Source: an uncultured Prevotella sp.
Lineage (GTDB): Bacteria > Bacteroidota > Bacteroidia > Bacteroidales > Bacteroidaceae
Length of the DNA stretch: 45,179 nucleotides
Direction: 5' to 3'
Assembly (NCBI GenBank): GCA_947174835.1
Contig: CAMWKM010000005.1
Span: 1 to 45,179, forward strand
Position 1 is the stretch's first letter, and every line of letters starts with the position of its first letter. A program made the translations under genes and the position numbers. Positions 8,390 to 16,834 of the stretch are shown here, piece after piece. The notes under the pieces were generated by a model. It saw only the letters and a list, made by a program, of their open reading frames with translations. It did no database searches and was not told the DNA's origin.

Positions 8390-10285
8390 ATGACAGCGAA
8401 AGAGGAACAGACAGGAGTGCCCATACTGGAATTGCAGCGACAACGAATGTTACTGCAAATGGAATATGAGGAGGAGAAGAAAACCTTTATACAGCAAAAG
8501 GAAGCCATAGGCATGAAGCGACTGGTGAGCCGAGGCGACGCGTGGCTACCTGTACGCATCGGAAAGTCCTATTACAACTCGCTGAACCTGCTCTGCGTAG
8601 AGGTGTTTCGCAACAGCACGGAAGAGGATACCGACCACAATTTCGAGTTCGGACGTCCCGTACAGTTTTTCAAACTGACAGACAATACAGTAATTTCGTA
8701 CCTGTTTACCGGCTCTGTCAGTTTCGTGGACGATGATCGCATGGTGGTAAACGTGCCCGACAATGCCCCATTGGCCGACCTACAAATCAGTGAGGGACAG
8801 ATCGGTGTACAACTATTCTTCGACGAAACGAGTTACCGACTGATGTTCGAGGCCTTGGAACGTACTATGCAAGCCAAAGGCCGGCTGGGCTATTTGCGCG
8901 ATATCTTCTATTCACATCAGCAAGCCGCGACCTTCTCTTTTCCCGATATAGGCTTCGATTACTTAAACAAGACCCAAGAGCGGGCTGTCAATCAAGTGTT
9001 GCGAGCCAAAGATGTAGCTATAGTACACGGCCCTCCCGGCACGGGTAAGACAACCACATTGGTAGAAGCTATCTACGAGACATTACGCCGTGAGAGTCAG
9101 GTGCTGGTATGTGCCCAAAGCAATATGGCCGTTGATTGGATCTCGGAAAAGTTAGTAGACCGTGGGCTGAATGTCCTGCGCATCGGCAACCCCACACGTG
9201 TAGACGACAAGATGCTCAGTTTTACCTATGAACGGCGCTTTGAAGCCCATCCAGACTATCCTCAGTTGTGGGCCATTCGCAAGGCTATCCGCGAACTGCG
9301 CAATCAGCGCAAGCGCAGTGACAACTGGCATCAGAAGATGGGTCGCCTAAAAGATCGCGCCACAGAACTTGAGATCCGTATCAATGCAGAACTTTTCGGT
9401 GAGGCTCGTGTCATCGCCTGCACGTTGGTGGGCAGTGCCAACAGATTGCTTGACGGCATGAAGTTCGGCACACTGTTCATAGACGAGGCCGCCCAAGCCT
9501 TGGAAGCCGCCTGCTGGATACCTATCCGCAGAGCAGGTCGCGTTATATTTGCCGGCGACCACTGTCAGTTACCTCCAACGGTAAAATGCTACAAAGCCCT
9601 GAAAGGTGGTCTGGGTCGCACACTGATGGAACGCATTGCCACCCAAAAGCCTGAAGCTGTGACCCTGCTGCGCACCCAATATCGCATGAACGAAGATATC
9701 ATGCGTTTCTCCAGCGACTGGTTCTACCACAACCAGATGATAGCTGCTCCTGAAGTAAGGAACCGTAGTATTCTGGACCTTGACTTGCCCATCACCTGGA
9801 TTGACACATCTGAATATGAAGGCAAGGAGGAGTTCGTCGGTGAATCCTTCGGACGAATCAACAGGACCGAGGCCATGCTGACGTTACTCTCGCTGCAAGC
9901 CTATTTCGAATTGATAGGCAAGGAACGCATCTTGGCCGAACGAGTCGACGTAGGCATCATCTCTCCCTACAGGGCTCAAGTGCAATATCTACGCTCGCAA
10001 ATCCGAAAACGCGAATTTTTCAAACCCTTCCGTCAGTTCATTAGCGTAAACACCGTTGACGGTTTCCAAGGACAAGAACGCGACATCATTATCATCTCGC
10101 TCGTTCGATCCAACGATGAGGGACAGATCGGCTTTTTGCGCGACCTGAGAAGAATGAACGTAGCCATCACCCGAGCCCGCATGAAACTAATTATCTTGGG
10201 TGACCGTCCGACACTGACCCGCCATCCGTTCTATAAGAAACTCTGGGACTATGTCAGTGCCTTGAAGCAAACGGAAGAAGAGTAA
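8390..10285 (+). CDS. Superfamily 1 helicase, IGHMBP2/DNA2-like AAA domain protein
   Basis: Predicted ATP-dependent nucleic-acid helicase of the SF1B (Upf1/IGHMBP2/Dna2-like) type. In the 631-residue product an N-terminal region with a charged, probably coiled-coil stretch precedes a beta-rich OB-like region. Walker A GPPGTGKT is at residues 214-221 and Walker B/motif II DEAA at 365-368. Motif III is GDHCQLPPTV, motif IV/V includes VNTVDGFQGQERDIIIIS, and motif VI is VAITRAR at 591-597. All helicase motifs look intact. The next gene, another SF1 helicase, starts 5 nt after the stop, so the two are almost certainly co-translated. The physiological substrate (DNA or RNA) is not known from sequence. 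Confidence 0.9.
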   Translation: MTAKEEQTGVPILELQRQRMLLQMEYEEEKKTFIQQKEAIGMKRLVSRGDAWLPVRIGKSYYNSLNLLCVEVFRNSTEEDTDHNFEFGRPVQFFKLTDNTVISYLFTGSVSFVDDDRMVVNVPDNAPLADLQISEGQIGVQLFFDETSYRLMFEALERTMQAKGRLGYLRDIFYSHQQAATFSFPDIGFDYLNKTQERAVNQVLRAKDVAIVHGPPGTGKTTTLVEAIYETLRRESQVLVCAQSNMAVDWISEKLVDRGLNVLRIGNPTRVDDKMLSFTYERRFEAHPDYPQLWAIRKAIRELRNQRKRSDNWHQKMGRLKDRATELEIRINAELFGEARVIACTLVGSANRLLDGMKFGTLFIDEAAQALEAACWIPIRRAGRVIFAGDHCQLPPTVKCYKALKGGLGRTLMERIATQKPEAVTLLRTQYRMNEDIMRFSSDWFYHNQMIAAPEVRNRSILDLDLPITWIDTSEYEGKEEFVGESFGRINRTEAMLTLLSLQAYFELIGKERILAERVDVGIISPYRAQVQYLRSQIRKREFFKPFRQFISVNTVDGFQGQERDIIIISLVRSNDEGQIGFLRDLRRMNVAITRARMKLIILGDRPTLTRHPFYKKLWDYVSALKQTEEE

Positions 10286-10290
10286 CAAGT

Positions 10291-13200
10291 ATGGAAGCAG
10301 GCGAACTTTTTGAAATATGCTATGAACTGGCGCAAGTGCCTCCCTCAACAGCGAGTACCCGACAAATGCGTGAGGTGATTACCCTGTGTGCTGCCGAAGG
10401 CTGCAAGCAGCATCGCGGCACTTTTGGCAACCTGTTCTCACAAATTGACTTCCTGTGTAAGCAACTCGGACTGAAGGGCGACCTGAAACGAGCTATCCAG
10501 ACTGCCCGTCGCCACTCGAACATGAACAGTGTAATGGATACCGATGATTGGCTCTACGACCTGCGGGCTGTGACACTATTTATCTCAGCCGTCTTTTCAG
10601 TCGACGTGCCGGGTCGTCTGTTGCAACAGCTACCCATCAACCTAAAGCCACAGCCCAAGAGCCTGCACATTGACCGCACCTATCTGCGCTGCATCGTCCA
10701 TTCATTCGATGACCAGACAATTATGGCCGACACTGAGGATGGCGATATCACTATAGACTATGGAAACACCGAGCAGGGGCGCGACTTCGGTTATCTGAAG
10801 AAGATTCTACGCAAGGGAATGCAACTCAATCTACTGGACTGCCACATCGATGAATCATCGGCTATCATTGTTCCGGGACTTATCGTTGTGGAACCCGACT
10901 TCCTGATTGATATCTCTTCGCTGGCCTCCTGCTTCACAGCCTATGGCCACCACCCGTTGCTCTATACAGTGAACCGTCTGAAACCTAAGCCCAACACGCA
11001 GGCCATTCTATTGGGTAATTTCGCTGGAGCGGCTCTCGACGATGTCATCAACAATCCTCATAATACAACAGCCCATACTCTGCGCCGTTCATTTCGCGAA
11101 CAGGCTCTCCGCTTCTGTGCCTGCGAGAACTTCTACGCTCAGGATTTTAAACAGAATGCCGAGCGCCAGATGCGAAACATCCAAGAGGCAGTAGAAGCCA
11201 TCAATCAGCACGCAGGCAACAGTCAGGATTTTCTTCTCGAACCTTCTTTCGTCTGCGAAAAGTTAGGCTTGCAGGGACGTGTCGACCTGATGACCAGTGA
11301 TATGCGACTGCTGGTAGAGCAGAAATCGGGTAAAAACATGAAGATTGAATATCAGAGCCACGACAGTCACGGTCTGCAACGTGAAGATCACTACGTGCAA
11401 TTACTACTCTACTACGGCATCCTGCACTACAATTTCGGGAAAAGCGACTCACAAGTAGACATCCGTCTACTCTATTCACGCTACGAGACTGCCCGCGGAC
11501 TGGTCACCGTCAACCATTATCACGCACTTTTCCGCGAGGCCATCAAACTACGAAACCAAGTGGTGGCCCTCGACCTGCTTATTGCCCGCGAGGGCTTTGG
11601 ACGCATTATCCCCCTGCTCAATGTCGACACCATATATAAAGGTATAGAACGCGACGGATTCTTTATGCGGTATATACGACCTGAGATAGACACGCTCACT
11701 GCTACCCTCTCGCAACTCTCCCCTCTTGAACGAGCCTATTACGAGCGGATGATGACCTTCGTCTATCGTGAACAGCGAGCCGGTAAACTGGGCACCAGCG
11801 AACAAACGCTGCACCACAATGGAGGTTGTGCTTCCGATCTCTGGTTGATGCCGCTGGCAGAGAAGATAGAACAGGGTATCATCATGCCCGACCTGCGTAT
11901 CACGAAACGACAACGCTCATCTGACTATGGAGGCTACGACCTGATACACCTGAAAGGCGATTGTGGCAATTCCAATTTCCGTAGGGGCGACATGATCTAT
12001 CTCTATCAATACAAAGAGAATCCCGATGTGCGTAACAGCATTCTATACAAAGGAACACTACAGGCAATCAAGCCCAGCCAACTGATCGTTCGCCTGAACG
12101 ATGGACAGCAGAATCCGGATATCTTCAAACCATCCGAGCAAAGTCTCTGGGCAGTGGAGCACGGTGGCAGCGATGCCTCAACAACCAATCAGATCAAAGG
12201 TCTCCACCAGTTCATCCAAGCACCGCAGGAGCGCAAAGACTTGCTGCTGGGCCAACGACCACCACAGGCCGACACTTCACTCAAACTCTCCAAACCCTAC
12301 AATGCCCACTACGACGACATCCTGCTCCGCATCAAGCAGAGCCGCGACTACTTCCTGCTGGTAGGACCACCAGGCACGGGCAAGACATCAATGGCCCTGC
12401 GCTTCATGGTGGAAGAGGCACTTCCTGAGGCTATTCTCCTAATGGCCTACACCAATCGTGCCGTTGATGAGATTTGTGCCATGCTCTGCGATGCAGGCCA
12501 AGACTTCCTGCGTCTGGGCAACGAATCGTCATGCGATCCACGTTATAAGTCTTATCTGCTGGAGTATCAACTTCAGGAGAACACACAATTACAAACCATC
12601 CGTGCGCTTATTGAGACGACACCTATCATCGTCAGCACCACTTCAATGCTGCAGGCCCACCCCTTCATCTTCCAAATCAAACACTTCTCACTGGCTATCG
12701 TCGACGAAGCTTCCCAAATTCTCGAACCAAGCCTCATCGGACTGCTAAGCAATCCTATGATTGATCGTTTTGTGCTCATCGGTGACCATAAGCAACTGCC
12801 AGCCATCGTACAGCAGGATGAAGAAGACACTCAGGTGGACGAGGCCTTACTGAAAGCCATCGGCCTCAGCGACTGCCGCCAGTCGTTTTTCCAAAGACTC
12901 TACGACTGGGAAGTCAGCCAACACCGCACGCAGTTCATCGGTACCCTGAACCATCAGGGACGTATGCATCCCGATGTGGCCCAATTTGCCAACGAACACT
13001 TCTATGGTTCACAACTTCAGATTGTACCTCGCAATCATCAACTGGAAACATATCTGCATTACGATACCCCTTCAGGGGATACGCTTGATCAATTGCTGAA
13101 GAACCACCGTATGCTGTTCCTGCCCGTTGTCCCCCATTCACCGTCTTCAACTAAGTGTAATCCTGACGAAGCCCGTCTGGTAGCCGAAATCGTGATGCGT

Positions 13201-13578
13201 ATTCAGCGCTTCTATGGCAACAACTTCGATGCCGACACCACTCTGGGCATCATCGTCCCCTATCGCAACCAAATAGCCACCATCCGCGAAGCCTTGAAGG
13301 AAGCCGGCCTGCAAATCAATATTTCCATTGACACCGTGGAACGCTATCAGGGCTCTCAGCGTGATGTCATCATCTATTCGTTCACCGTCAGCCGACTCTA
13401 TCAACTCGACTTTCTCACGGCCAACACCTTCATGAATGAAGAACAGACCATTGACCGCAAACTCAATGTGGCGTTGACGCGAGCCCGTTGCCAGACCATC
13501 ATGGTGGGCAACCCCAACATTCTTCGACACAATCGTCTCTTTTGTCAACTCATTGACAATTTTTATGCAAAAATATGA
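10291..13578 (+). CDS. Dna2-like nuclease-helicase (PD-(D/E)xK plus SF1B helicase)
   Basis: A 1095-residue protein combining a nuclease and a helicase, as in eukaryotic Dna2. Residues 1-250 form a region I do not recognise. A Cas4/RecB-type nuclease core follows: GRVDLM with D332, LVEQKSG with E343 and K345, then Q370xxxY374 in HYVQLLLYYG. An OB-like linker leads to the helicase: Walker A GPPGTGKT at 692-699, DEAS at 805-808, GDHKQLPAIV, VERYQGSQRDVIIYS, and VALTRAR at 1060-1066. A CAC pair precedes the nuclease but no downstream CxxC is seen, so the iron-sulfur cluster of Dna2/Cas4 is not evident. Likely roles are end or flap processing, repair, or defence; sequence alone does not decide. 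It is coupled to the preceding helicase. Confidence 0.88.
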   Translation: MEAGELFEICYELAQVPPSTASTRQMREVITLCAAEGCKQHRGTFGNLFSQIDFLCKQLGLKGDLKRAIQTARRHSNMNSVMDTDDWLYDLRAVTLFISAVFSVDVPGRLLQQLPINLKPQPKSLHIDRTYLRCIVHSFDDQTIMADTEDGDITIDYGNTEQGRDFGYLKKILRKGMQLNLLDCHIDESSAIIVPGLIVVEPDFLIDISSLASCFTAYGHHPLLYTVNRLKPKPNTQAILLGNFAGAALDDVINNPHNTTAHTLRRSFREQALRFCACENFYAQDFKQNAERQMRNIQEAVEAINQHAGNSQDFLLEPSFVCEKLGLQGRVDLMTSDMRLLVEQKSGKNMKIEYQSHDSHGLQREDHYVQLLLYYGILHYNFGKSDSQVDIRLLYSRYETARGLVTVNHYHALFREAIKLRNQVVALDLLIAREGFGRIIPLLNVDTIYKGIERDGFFMRYIRPEIDTLTATLSQLSPLERAYYERMMTFVYREQRAGKLGTSEQTLHHNGGCASDLWLMPLAEKIEQGIIMPDLRITKRQRSSDYGGYDLIHLKGDCGNSNFRRGDMIYLYQYKENPDVRNSILYKGTLQAIKPSQLIVRLNDGQQNPDIFKPSEQSLWAVEHGGSDASTTNQIKGLHQFIQAPQERKDLLLGQRPPQADTSLKLSKPYNAHYDDILLRIKQSRDYFLLVGPPGTGKTSMALRFMVEEALPEAILLMAYTNRAVDEICAMLCDAGQDFLRLGNESSCDPRYKSYLLEYQLQENTQLQTIRALIETTPIIVSTTSMLQAHPFIFQIKHFSLAIVDEASQILEPSLIGLLSNPMIDRFVLIGDHKQLPAIVQQDEEDTQVDEALLKAIGLSDCRQSFFQRLYDWEVSQHRTQFIGTLNHQGRMHPDVAQFANEHFYGSQLQIVPRNHQLETYLHYDTPSGDTLDQLLKNHRMLFLPVVPHSPSSTKCNPDEARLVAEIVMRIQRFYGNNFDADTTLGIIVPYRNQIATIREALKEAGLQINISIDTVERYQGSQRDVIIYSFTVSRLYQLDFLTANTFMNEEQTIDRKLNVALTRARCQTIMVGNPNILRHNRLFCQLIDNFYAKI

Positions 13579-13599
13579 AGCAATCTAACGAAAATTATA

Positions 13600-13607
13600 T
13601 ACCTTTG
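13600..13607 (+). promoter_or_regulatory. -7 promoter box for the DUF3332 gene
   Basis: TACCTTTG matches TAnnTTTG and lies 33 nt before the ATG at 13641, in the 62-nt gap after the helicase-nuclease stop. This suggests separate transcription of the small lipoprotein-like gene. Confidence 0.6.
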
Positions 13608-13640
13608 CTACCGATTATCAACCTTTAAAAACATTTTGCA

Positions 13641-14189
13641 ATGAAAAAGATTAGTCTTAAAGCAGCAGTAGTCCTTTTGTCAGGAGCATTTCTGTGCAAT
13701 TCGTGCATCGGTTCATTCAGCCTATTTAACAAATACGCGAAATGGCAGTGCAACATGACCAGCAACAAGTTCGTCAATGGTATCGTAGGTCTGATCCTGC
13801 AGCCCATCGTGGGTGGTGTCTGCCTGATGGCCGATGCCATTGTGCTCAATACCATCGAATTTTGGAGTGGCGAGAATCCTATAGCTGCCAATCAAACTCA
13901 GACCGTGAAGGGACAAGACGGACGTTACTATGCCGTGAAGACCCTGAAGAATGGCTACGAGGTGAAGGCTCCCTCAGGCGAGGTGACTCTCTTCATCCAC
14001 GATCAAGAGACCGACTCATGGTCAATGCAGCAGGACGGCATAACCAAGGAGATTATCCGTTTCAATGCCGACGGCACTATTCAGGCTACTTTGCAGACAG
14101 GTGAGAAACTGACCGTAACCAACGATGAGGCTGGTTTGAACCAAGTTCGCGAGGCTGTCTACAACGACAACTTCTTCGCTCAGCGATAA
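13641..14189 (+). CDS. DUF3332 family exported protein, possible lipoprotein
   Basis: A 182-residue protein beginning MKKISLKAAVVLLSGAFLCNSC, an export signal with a cysteine that could be a lipobox (NSC) although the -3 position is unusual. The following CIGSFSLFNKYAKWQCNMTSNKFVNGIVGLILQPIVGGVC and the hydrophobic stretch to FWSGENPI are characteristic of DUF3332 proteins, recalled as common in Bacteroidetes. The C-terminal half is soluble and polar (VKGQDGRYYAVKTLKNGYEVKAPSG) and probably beta-rich. Function is unknown. It has its own promoter box and is followed by a strong hairpin terminator, so it appears to be a single-gene transcript. Confidence 0.82.
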   Translation: MKKISLKAAVVLLSGAFLCNSCIGSFSLFNKYAKWQCNMTSNKFVNGIVGLILQPIVGGVCLMADAIVLNTIEFWSGENPIAANQTQTVKGQDGRYYAVKTLKNGYEVKAPSGEVTLFIHDQETDSWSMQQDGITKEIIRFNADGTIQATLQTGEKLTVTNDEAGLNQVREAVYNDNFFAQR

Positions 14190-14216
14190 TAAGAGGTTTG
14201 CTATAAGCAAGAATTT

Positions 14217-14254
14217 AAACAGCCACTTTGCATAGAAAAGCAAAGTGGCTGTTT
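14217..14254. terminator. Bidirectional hairpin terminator
   Basis: AAACAGCCACTTTGC (14217-14231) and its perfect complement GCAAAGTGGCTGTTT (14240-14254) form a 15-bp stem with an 8-nt loop, with A/T-rich ends on both sides. It lies between the convergent DUF3332 and GH43 genes, and can end transcription from both directions. Confidence 0.88.
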
Positions 14255-14257
14255 CGT

Positions 14258-16405
14258 TTACCAGCGATCCCTCGTCTGAATATCATCGGCCCAGCGATGA
14301 TCTTTGGGGAAAGGTTGTCCGCCCCAAGCCTTCACCTGCGTCCAAGGCTCTGGATCGCAAGTCCAGAAAGGATGATCAGCAGGCAGCCCGAGCGGCATCA
14401 ACGACAGGCTGGTCATATAGAGCGAGCCATTGTTAGTGTACCAATCGGCAGTCTCTGGCTGATGTCCGCAGAAACCGATAGTCAGGAAGCCCGCATCATT
14501 GTAGTTCTGCTGATAGTCGTACATACGGTGCATCACCTGAGTCAAGGCAGCACGCACCTGTCCGTTCGACAAGTCTTTCGGCAATGTCTGCTTCCAAGCC
14601 ATCAAAGCCAAAGGCTGCATAGCGGCCATGCGATAGGGCGTGCTGCGCCCAATGACGGGGAATGTTCCTTCAGGCGATATGAAACGCTCCAGCACGATGC
14701 TGAACTTCTGGGCTCGCTTCAGGGCACGGTCATAATATTTCTGATACTCCAGTCGCGTGTTGGCCTTGGCATCGATCATGTTCTGCAGGGTCTCTAAATA
14801 CATGGCATGGAAGACATAACTCGAATAGTAGTCGAAGGCAAACACCGGTCCGTCGGCATACCAGCCATCACCTACATACCACTCCTCCACCTTACGGATA
14901 GTCATCATCACACGGAAATCATCATACTCTCTCAGACCCACAGCCTTGGCGATGAAACTTTCAATGACACTGGAGAACAGGAACCAGTTGGTATATGGCG
15001 GCTCGATGCTGCGCAGTTTCTTGAACTCATTGATATAGCGGTCTTTTGTGGTCTGATCCAGAGGTACCCACAGGGCATCGTAGGCACGGATGAACGACTC
15101 AGCGATGTAGGCAGCATCAACCAAGTTCTGTCCGTTGATACCCCAGCACAGATAATCGGGACTCTTTGGGTCTACGGAATTTTTATAGGAAGCCAGTGCC
15201 CACTCGCGCAGCTGCTTCCTCTGTCGGCCTTCTGCCGTATCATCGTCGGGCAAGGCAAGCCAGGGAGCAATACCAGCCATCAGTCGGCCAAAGGTTTCCA
15301 TATAGACCACCTTGCGATTGCGGTTGTCGAAAGAGGGCGAGAACTCCGTCTTCATATTCTTCTGCAATTCACCCTTGGCCATATTCTCCAGCACGGGCTG
15401 TGCCATCCTATAGGCTTCACGGCACCAGTATTCGCGACTGCTCGGCTGATTGCTGGGCACAACCACCTTGATGCGACCATCACTCTCAAACTCCATCGGG
15501 TCGATACACACCTCACGATGGAAACCCGGCCCATTGTTCTTGTCTATATAGGCAGGATTGATGCGGTGATAGACGATATACCATTGATCGGTACCAGGCA
15601 CTTGCAACACGGAATTGTGGGCCGTTCCATAAATCTGCCGTTCCGGACGCTGCTGCAGGATGACAGGCTGATCAGCCACACGGATGGGCCCCAGAGGCGA
15701 CTTGCTGGTGCCGTATGCCACATGATAGTTGGGCGAACCAGTGTCGTCGACACTCCAGAGGAAATAATAGATGCCGTTGCGCTTGAACACATACGGTCCC
15801 TCACGATATTGGTAGTCCTGCTTTGTACCACCGCGAGGTGTCATCAGCGTAATGGTAGTAGTATCAATGGAAGTCATGTCAGCGTTCAGCTTGGCACCAG
15901 CCATATAGCCATTGCCCCAATAGAGATAACTCTGCCCGTCTTCATCAGTAAAGACATCAACATCAATCTGCTGACCGTTCTTCTGCCCTGCAGGCCGTTT
16001 GTCGATAATGGGCCTACCGAAGTCTACAAAGGGACCTGTAGGCGAATCGGCCACAGCCACGCCAATGGCCTTGCGCTCACCCTGATCGCCACTGTAATAA
16101 AAATAATATTTGCCGTTTTTCTTCTCGATAGCTGGTGCCCAAGCATTGCCCTTAGCCCATTTCGTGTCTTTCTTCAGATCGAGGATGATACCCTCATACT
16201 GCCAGTCCTTCAGGTTGTCCGACGAATAGCAGGTAAAATAATAGCCACCCCACCCCGCTGCACCGTCAGTCGTCGAATAGATATAATAGCGTCCGCCATC
16301 AGCCAAGATTTCCGGGTCGGCATGAAGTTCAGGCAGGATAGGATTTTGCTGAGCCGCAGCTGTCAAAGCCACACAGGCCGTTAAAGTCAGTAATAGTCTT
16401 TTCAT
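14258..16405 (-). CDS. Secreted GH43 glycosidase fused to a DUF2264 domain
   Basis: A 715-residue exported enzyme. The signal peptide MKRLLLTLTACVALTAAAQ is probably cleaved before QQNP; LTAC also fits a lipobox, but the hydrophobic core before it is short. Residues about 20-330 form a five-bladed GH43 propeller: D30 in HADPE is the likely general base, DVDVFTDEDG carries the pKa-modulating Asp, and EGPYVF the acid Glu. From about residue 335 (EYWCREAYRMAQPVLENMAKGEL onward) the sequence fits the alpha/alpha DUF2264 family, with TNWFLFSSVIESFIAKAVG and VGDGWYADGPVFAFDYYSSY. The combination suggests cleavage of two linkages in one plant or mucin-type glycan. No SusC/SusD, sigma factor or other CAZyme flanks it. 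Confidence 0.87.
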   Translation of the reverse strand: MKRLLLTLTACVALTAAAQQNPILPELHADPEILADGGRYYIYSTTDGAAGWGGYYFTCYSSDNLKDWQYEGIILDLKKDTKWAKGNAWAPAIEKKNGKYYFYYSGDQGERKAIGVAVADSPTGPFVDFGRPIIDKRPAGQKNGQQIDVDVFTDEDGQSYLYWGNGYMAGAKLNADMTSIDTTTITLMTPRGGTKQDYQYREGPYVFKRNGIYYFLWSVDDTGSPNYHVAYGTSKSPLGPIRVADQPVILQQRPERQIYGTAHNSVLQVPGTDQWYIVYHRINPAYIDKNNGPGFHREVCIDPMEFESDGRIKVVVPSNQPSSREYWCREAYRMAQPVLENMAKGELQKNMKTEFSPSFDNRNRKVVYMETFGRLMAGIAPWLALPDDDTAEGRQRKQLREWALASYKNSVDPKSPDYLCWGINGQNLVDAAYIAESFIRAYDALWVPLDQTTKDRYINEFKKLRSIEPPYTNWFLFSSVIESFIAKAVGLREYDDFRVMMTIRKVEEWYVGDGWYADGPVFAFDYYSSYVFHAMYLETLQNMIDAKANTRLEYQKYYDRALKRAQKFSIVLERFISPEGTFPVIGRSTPYRMAAMQPLALMAWKQTLPKDLSNGQVRAALTQVMHRMYDYQQNYNDAGFLTIGFCGHQPETADWYTNNGSLYMTSLSLMPLGLPADHPFWTCDPEPWTQVKAWGGQPFPKDHRWADDIQTRDRW

Positions 16406-16437
16406 CGTTTTATGGTACGTTAGTTATTTTTTGACTA

Positions 16438-16445
16438 CAAAGATA
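16438..16445 (-). promoter_or_regulatory. -7 promoter box for the GH43-DUF2264 gene
   Basis: Minus-strand TATCTTTG fits TAnnTTTG exactly, 32 nt upstream of the start at 16405. The flanking sequence is A/T-rich, as expected for a promoter. Confidence 0.6.
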
Positions 16446-16531
16446 CAAACAAAAAAATGAAATTCCTCAGTTTTTCGTCAGTTTTTATGTTTAGTGTTTG
16501 AAGCGGGCCGGCCTTATGTGCATCTTGGCTG

Positions 16532-16552
16532 GTAGCCTCACACCGAGGTTAC
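16532..16552. terminator. Small hairpin at the 3' end of the HTH gene
   Basis: GTAGCCTC (16532-16539) and GAGGTTAC (16545-16552) pair with one G-T mismatch around a 5-nt loop, overlapping the stop codon of the HTH gene. There is no T-run on either side, so it is only a possible weak terminator or processing stem. Confidence 0.35.
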
Positions 16553-16734
16553 GGGACGAGATCGATGCAGAGCTTCTCTGAAAGATAGGCCACGATATTG
16601 GGCGGAAGGGCTTTCATGTGGGGTCTGAAGCCCATCGTCCGCAACTCGTCCTGATATGGACGGCACCATTTCGAGAGCGTCTTCACCGACACGCCTGCAT
16701 GGTCGGCCAACTGTTGTTTCGTCATTGCTTTCAT
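16549..16734 (-). CDS. Small helix-turn-helix DNA-binding protein
   Basis: A 61-residue protein. TKQQLADHAGVSVKTLSKWCRPY is a clear helix-turn-helix of the excisionase/MerR-like or phage-regulator kind. The remainder (MGFRPHMKALPPNIVAYLSEKLCIDL) resembles the tails of small HTH proteins that accompany Bacteroidetes mobile elements. Translation could start at residue 1 or at the internal MTKQQL. The preceding intergenic space holds ordered TAAGT repeats that could be its binding sites. It follows the DUF6371 and ATPase genes on the same strand and is probably the third gene of that module. A role as autorepressor, excisionase or replication accessory factor is possible; sequence does not choose between them. 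Confidence 0.75.
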   Translation of the reverse strand: MKAMTKQQLADHAGVSVKTLSKWCRPYQDELRTMGFRPHMKALPPNIVAYLSEKLCIDLVP

Positions 16735-16740
16735 AAGGCA

Positions 16741-16827
16741 TAAGTCTTAAATTGTGTTACTATGGTGTTTACGTCGTATAAGTATCATACTTACGAGGGC
16801 TAAGTATATGGTTTACAGGGTGTAAGT
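16741..16827. repeat. Iteron-like TAAGT repeats including a 15-bp palindrome
   Basis: TAAGT occurs at 16741, 16779, 16801 and 16823; the last three are spaced exactly 22 bp apart, about two helical turns. The copy at 16779-16793 is a perfect palindrome TAAGTATcATACTTA, and 16741-16749 is a shorter palindrome TAAGTCTTA. The array fills the gap between the HTH and DUF6371 genes. The arrangement fits operator sites for the HTH protein or replication iterons. Confidence 0.65.
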
Positions 16828-16834
16828 AGCATCT

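Noticed and set aside
14807-16384. 525-codon plus-strand ORF opposite the GH43-DUF2264 gene
   Set aside because: The opposite strand has the signal peptide and catalytic motifs; this frame shows no domain and is a long shadow ORF.
16538-16741. 67-codon minus-strand ORF overlapping the HTH gene in another frame
   Set aside because: The 61-codon frame encodes a clear helix-turn-helix, while this one shows no motif.
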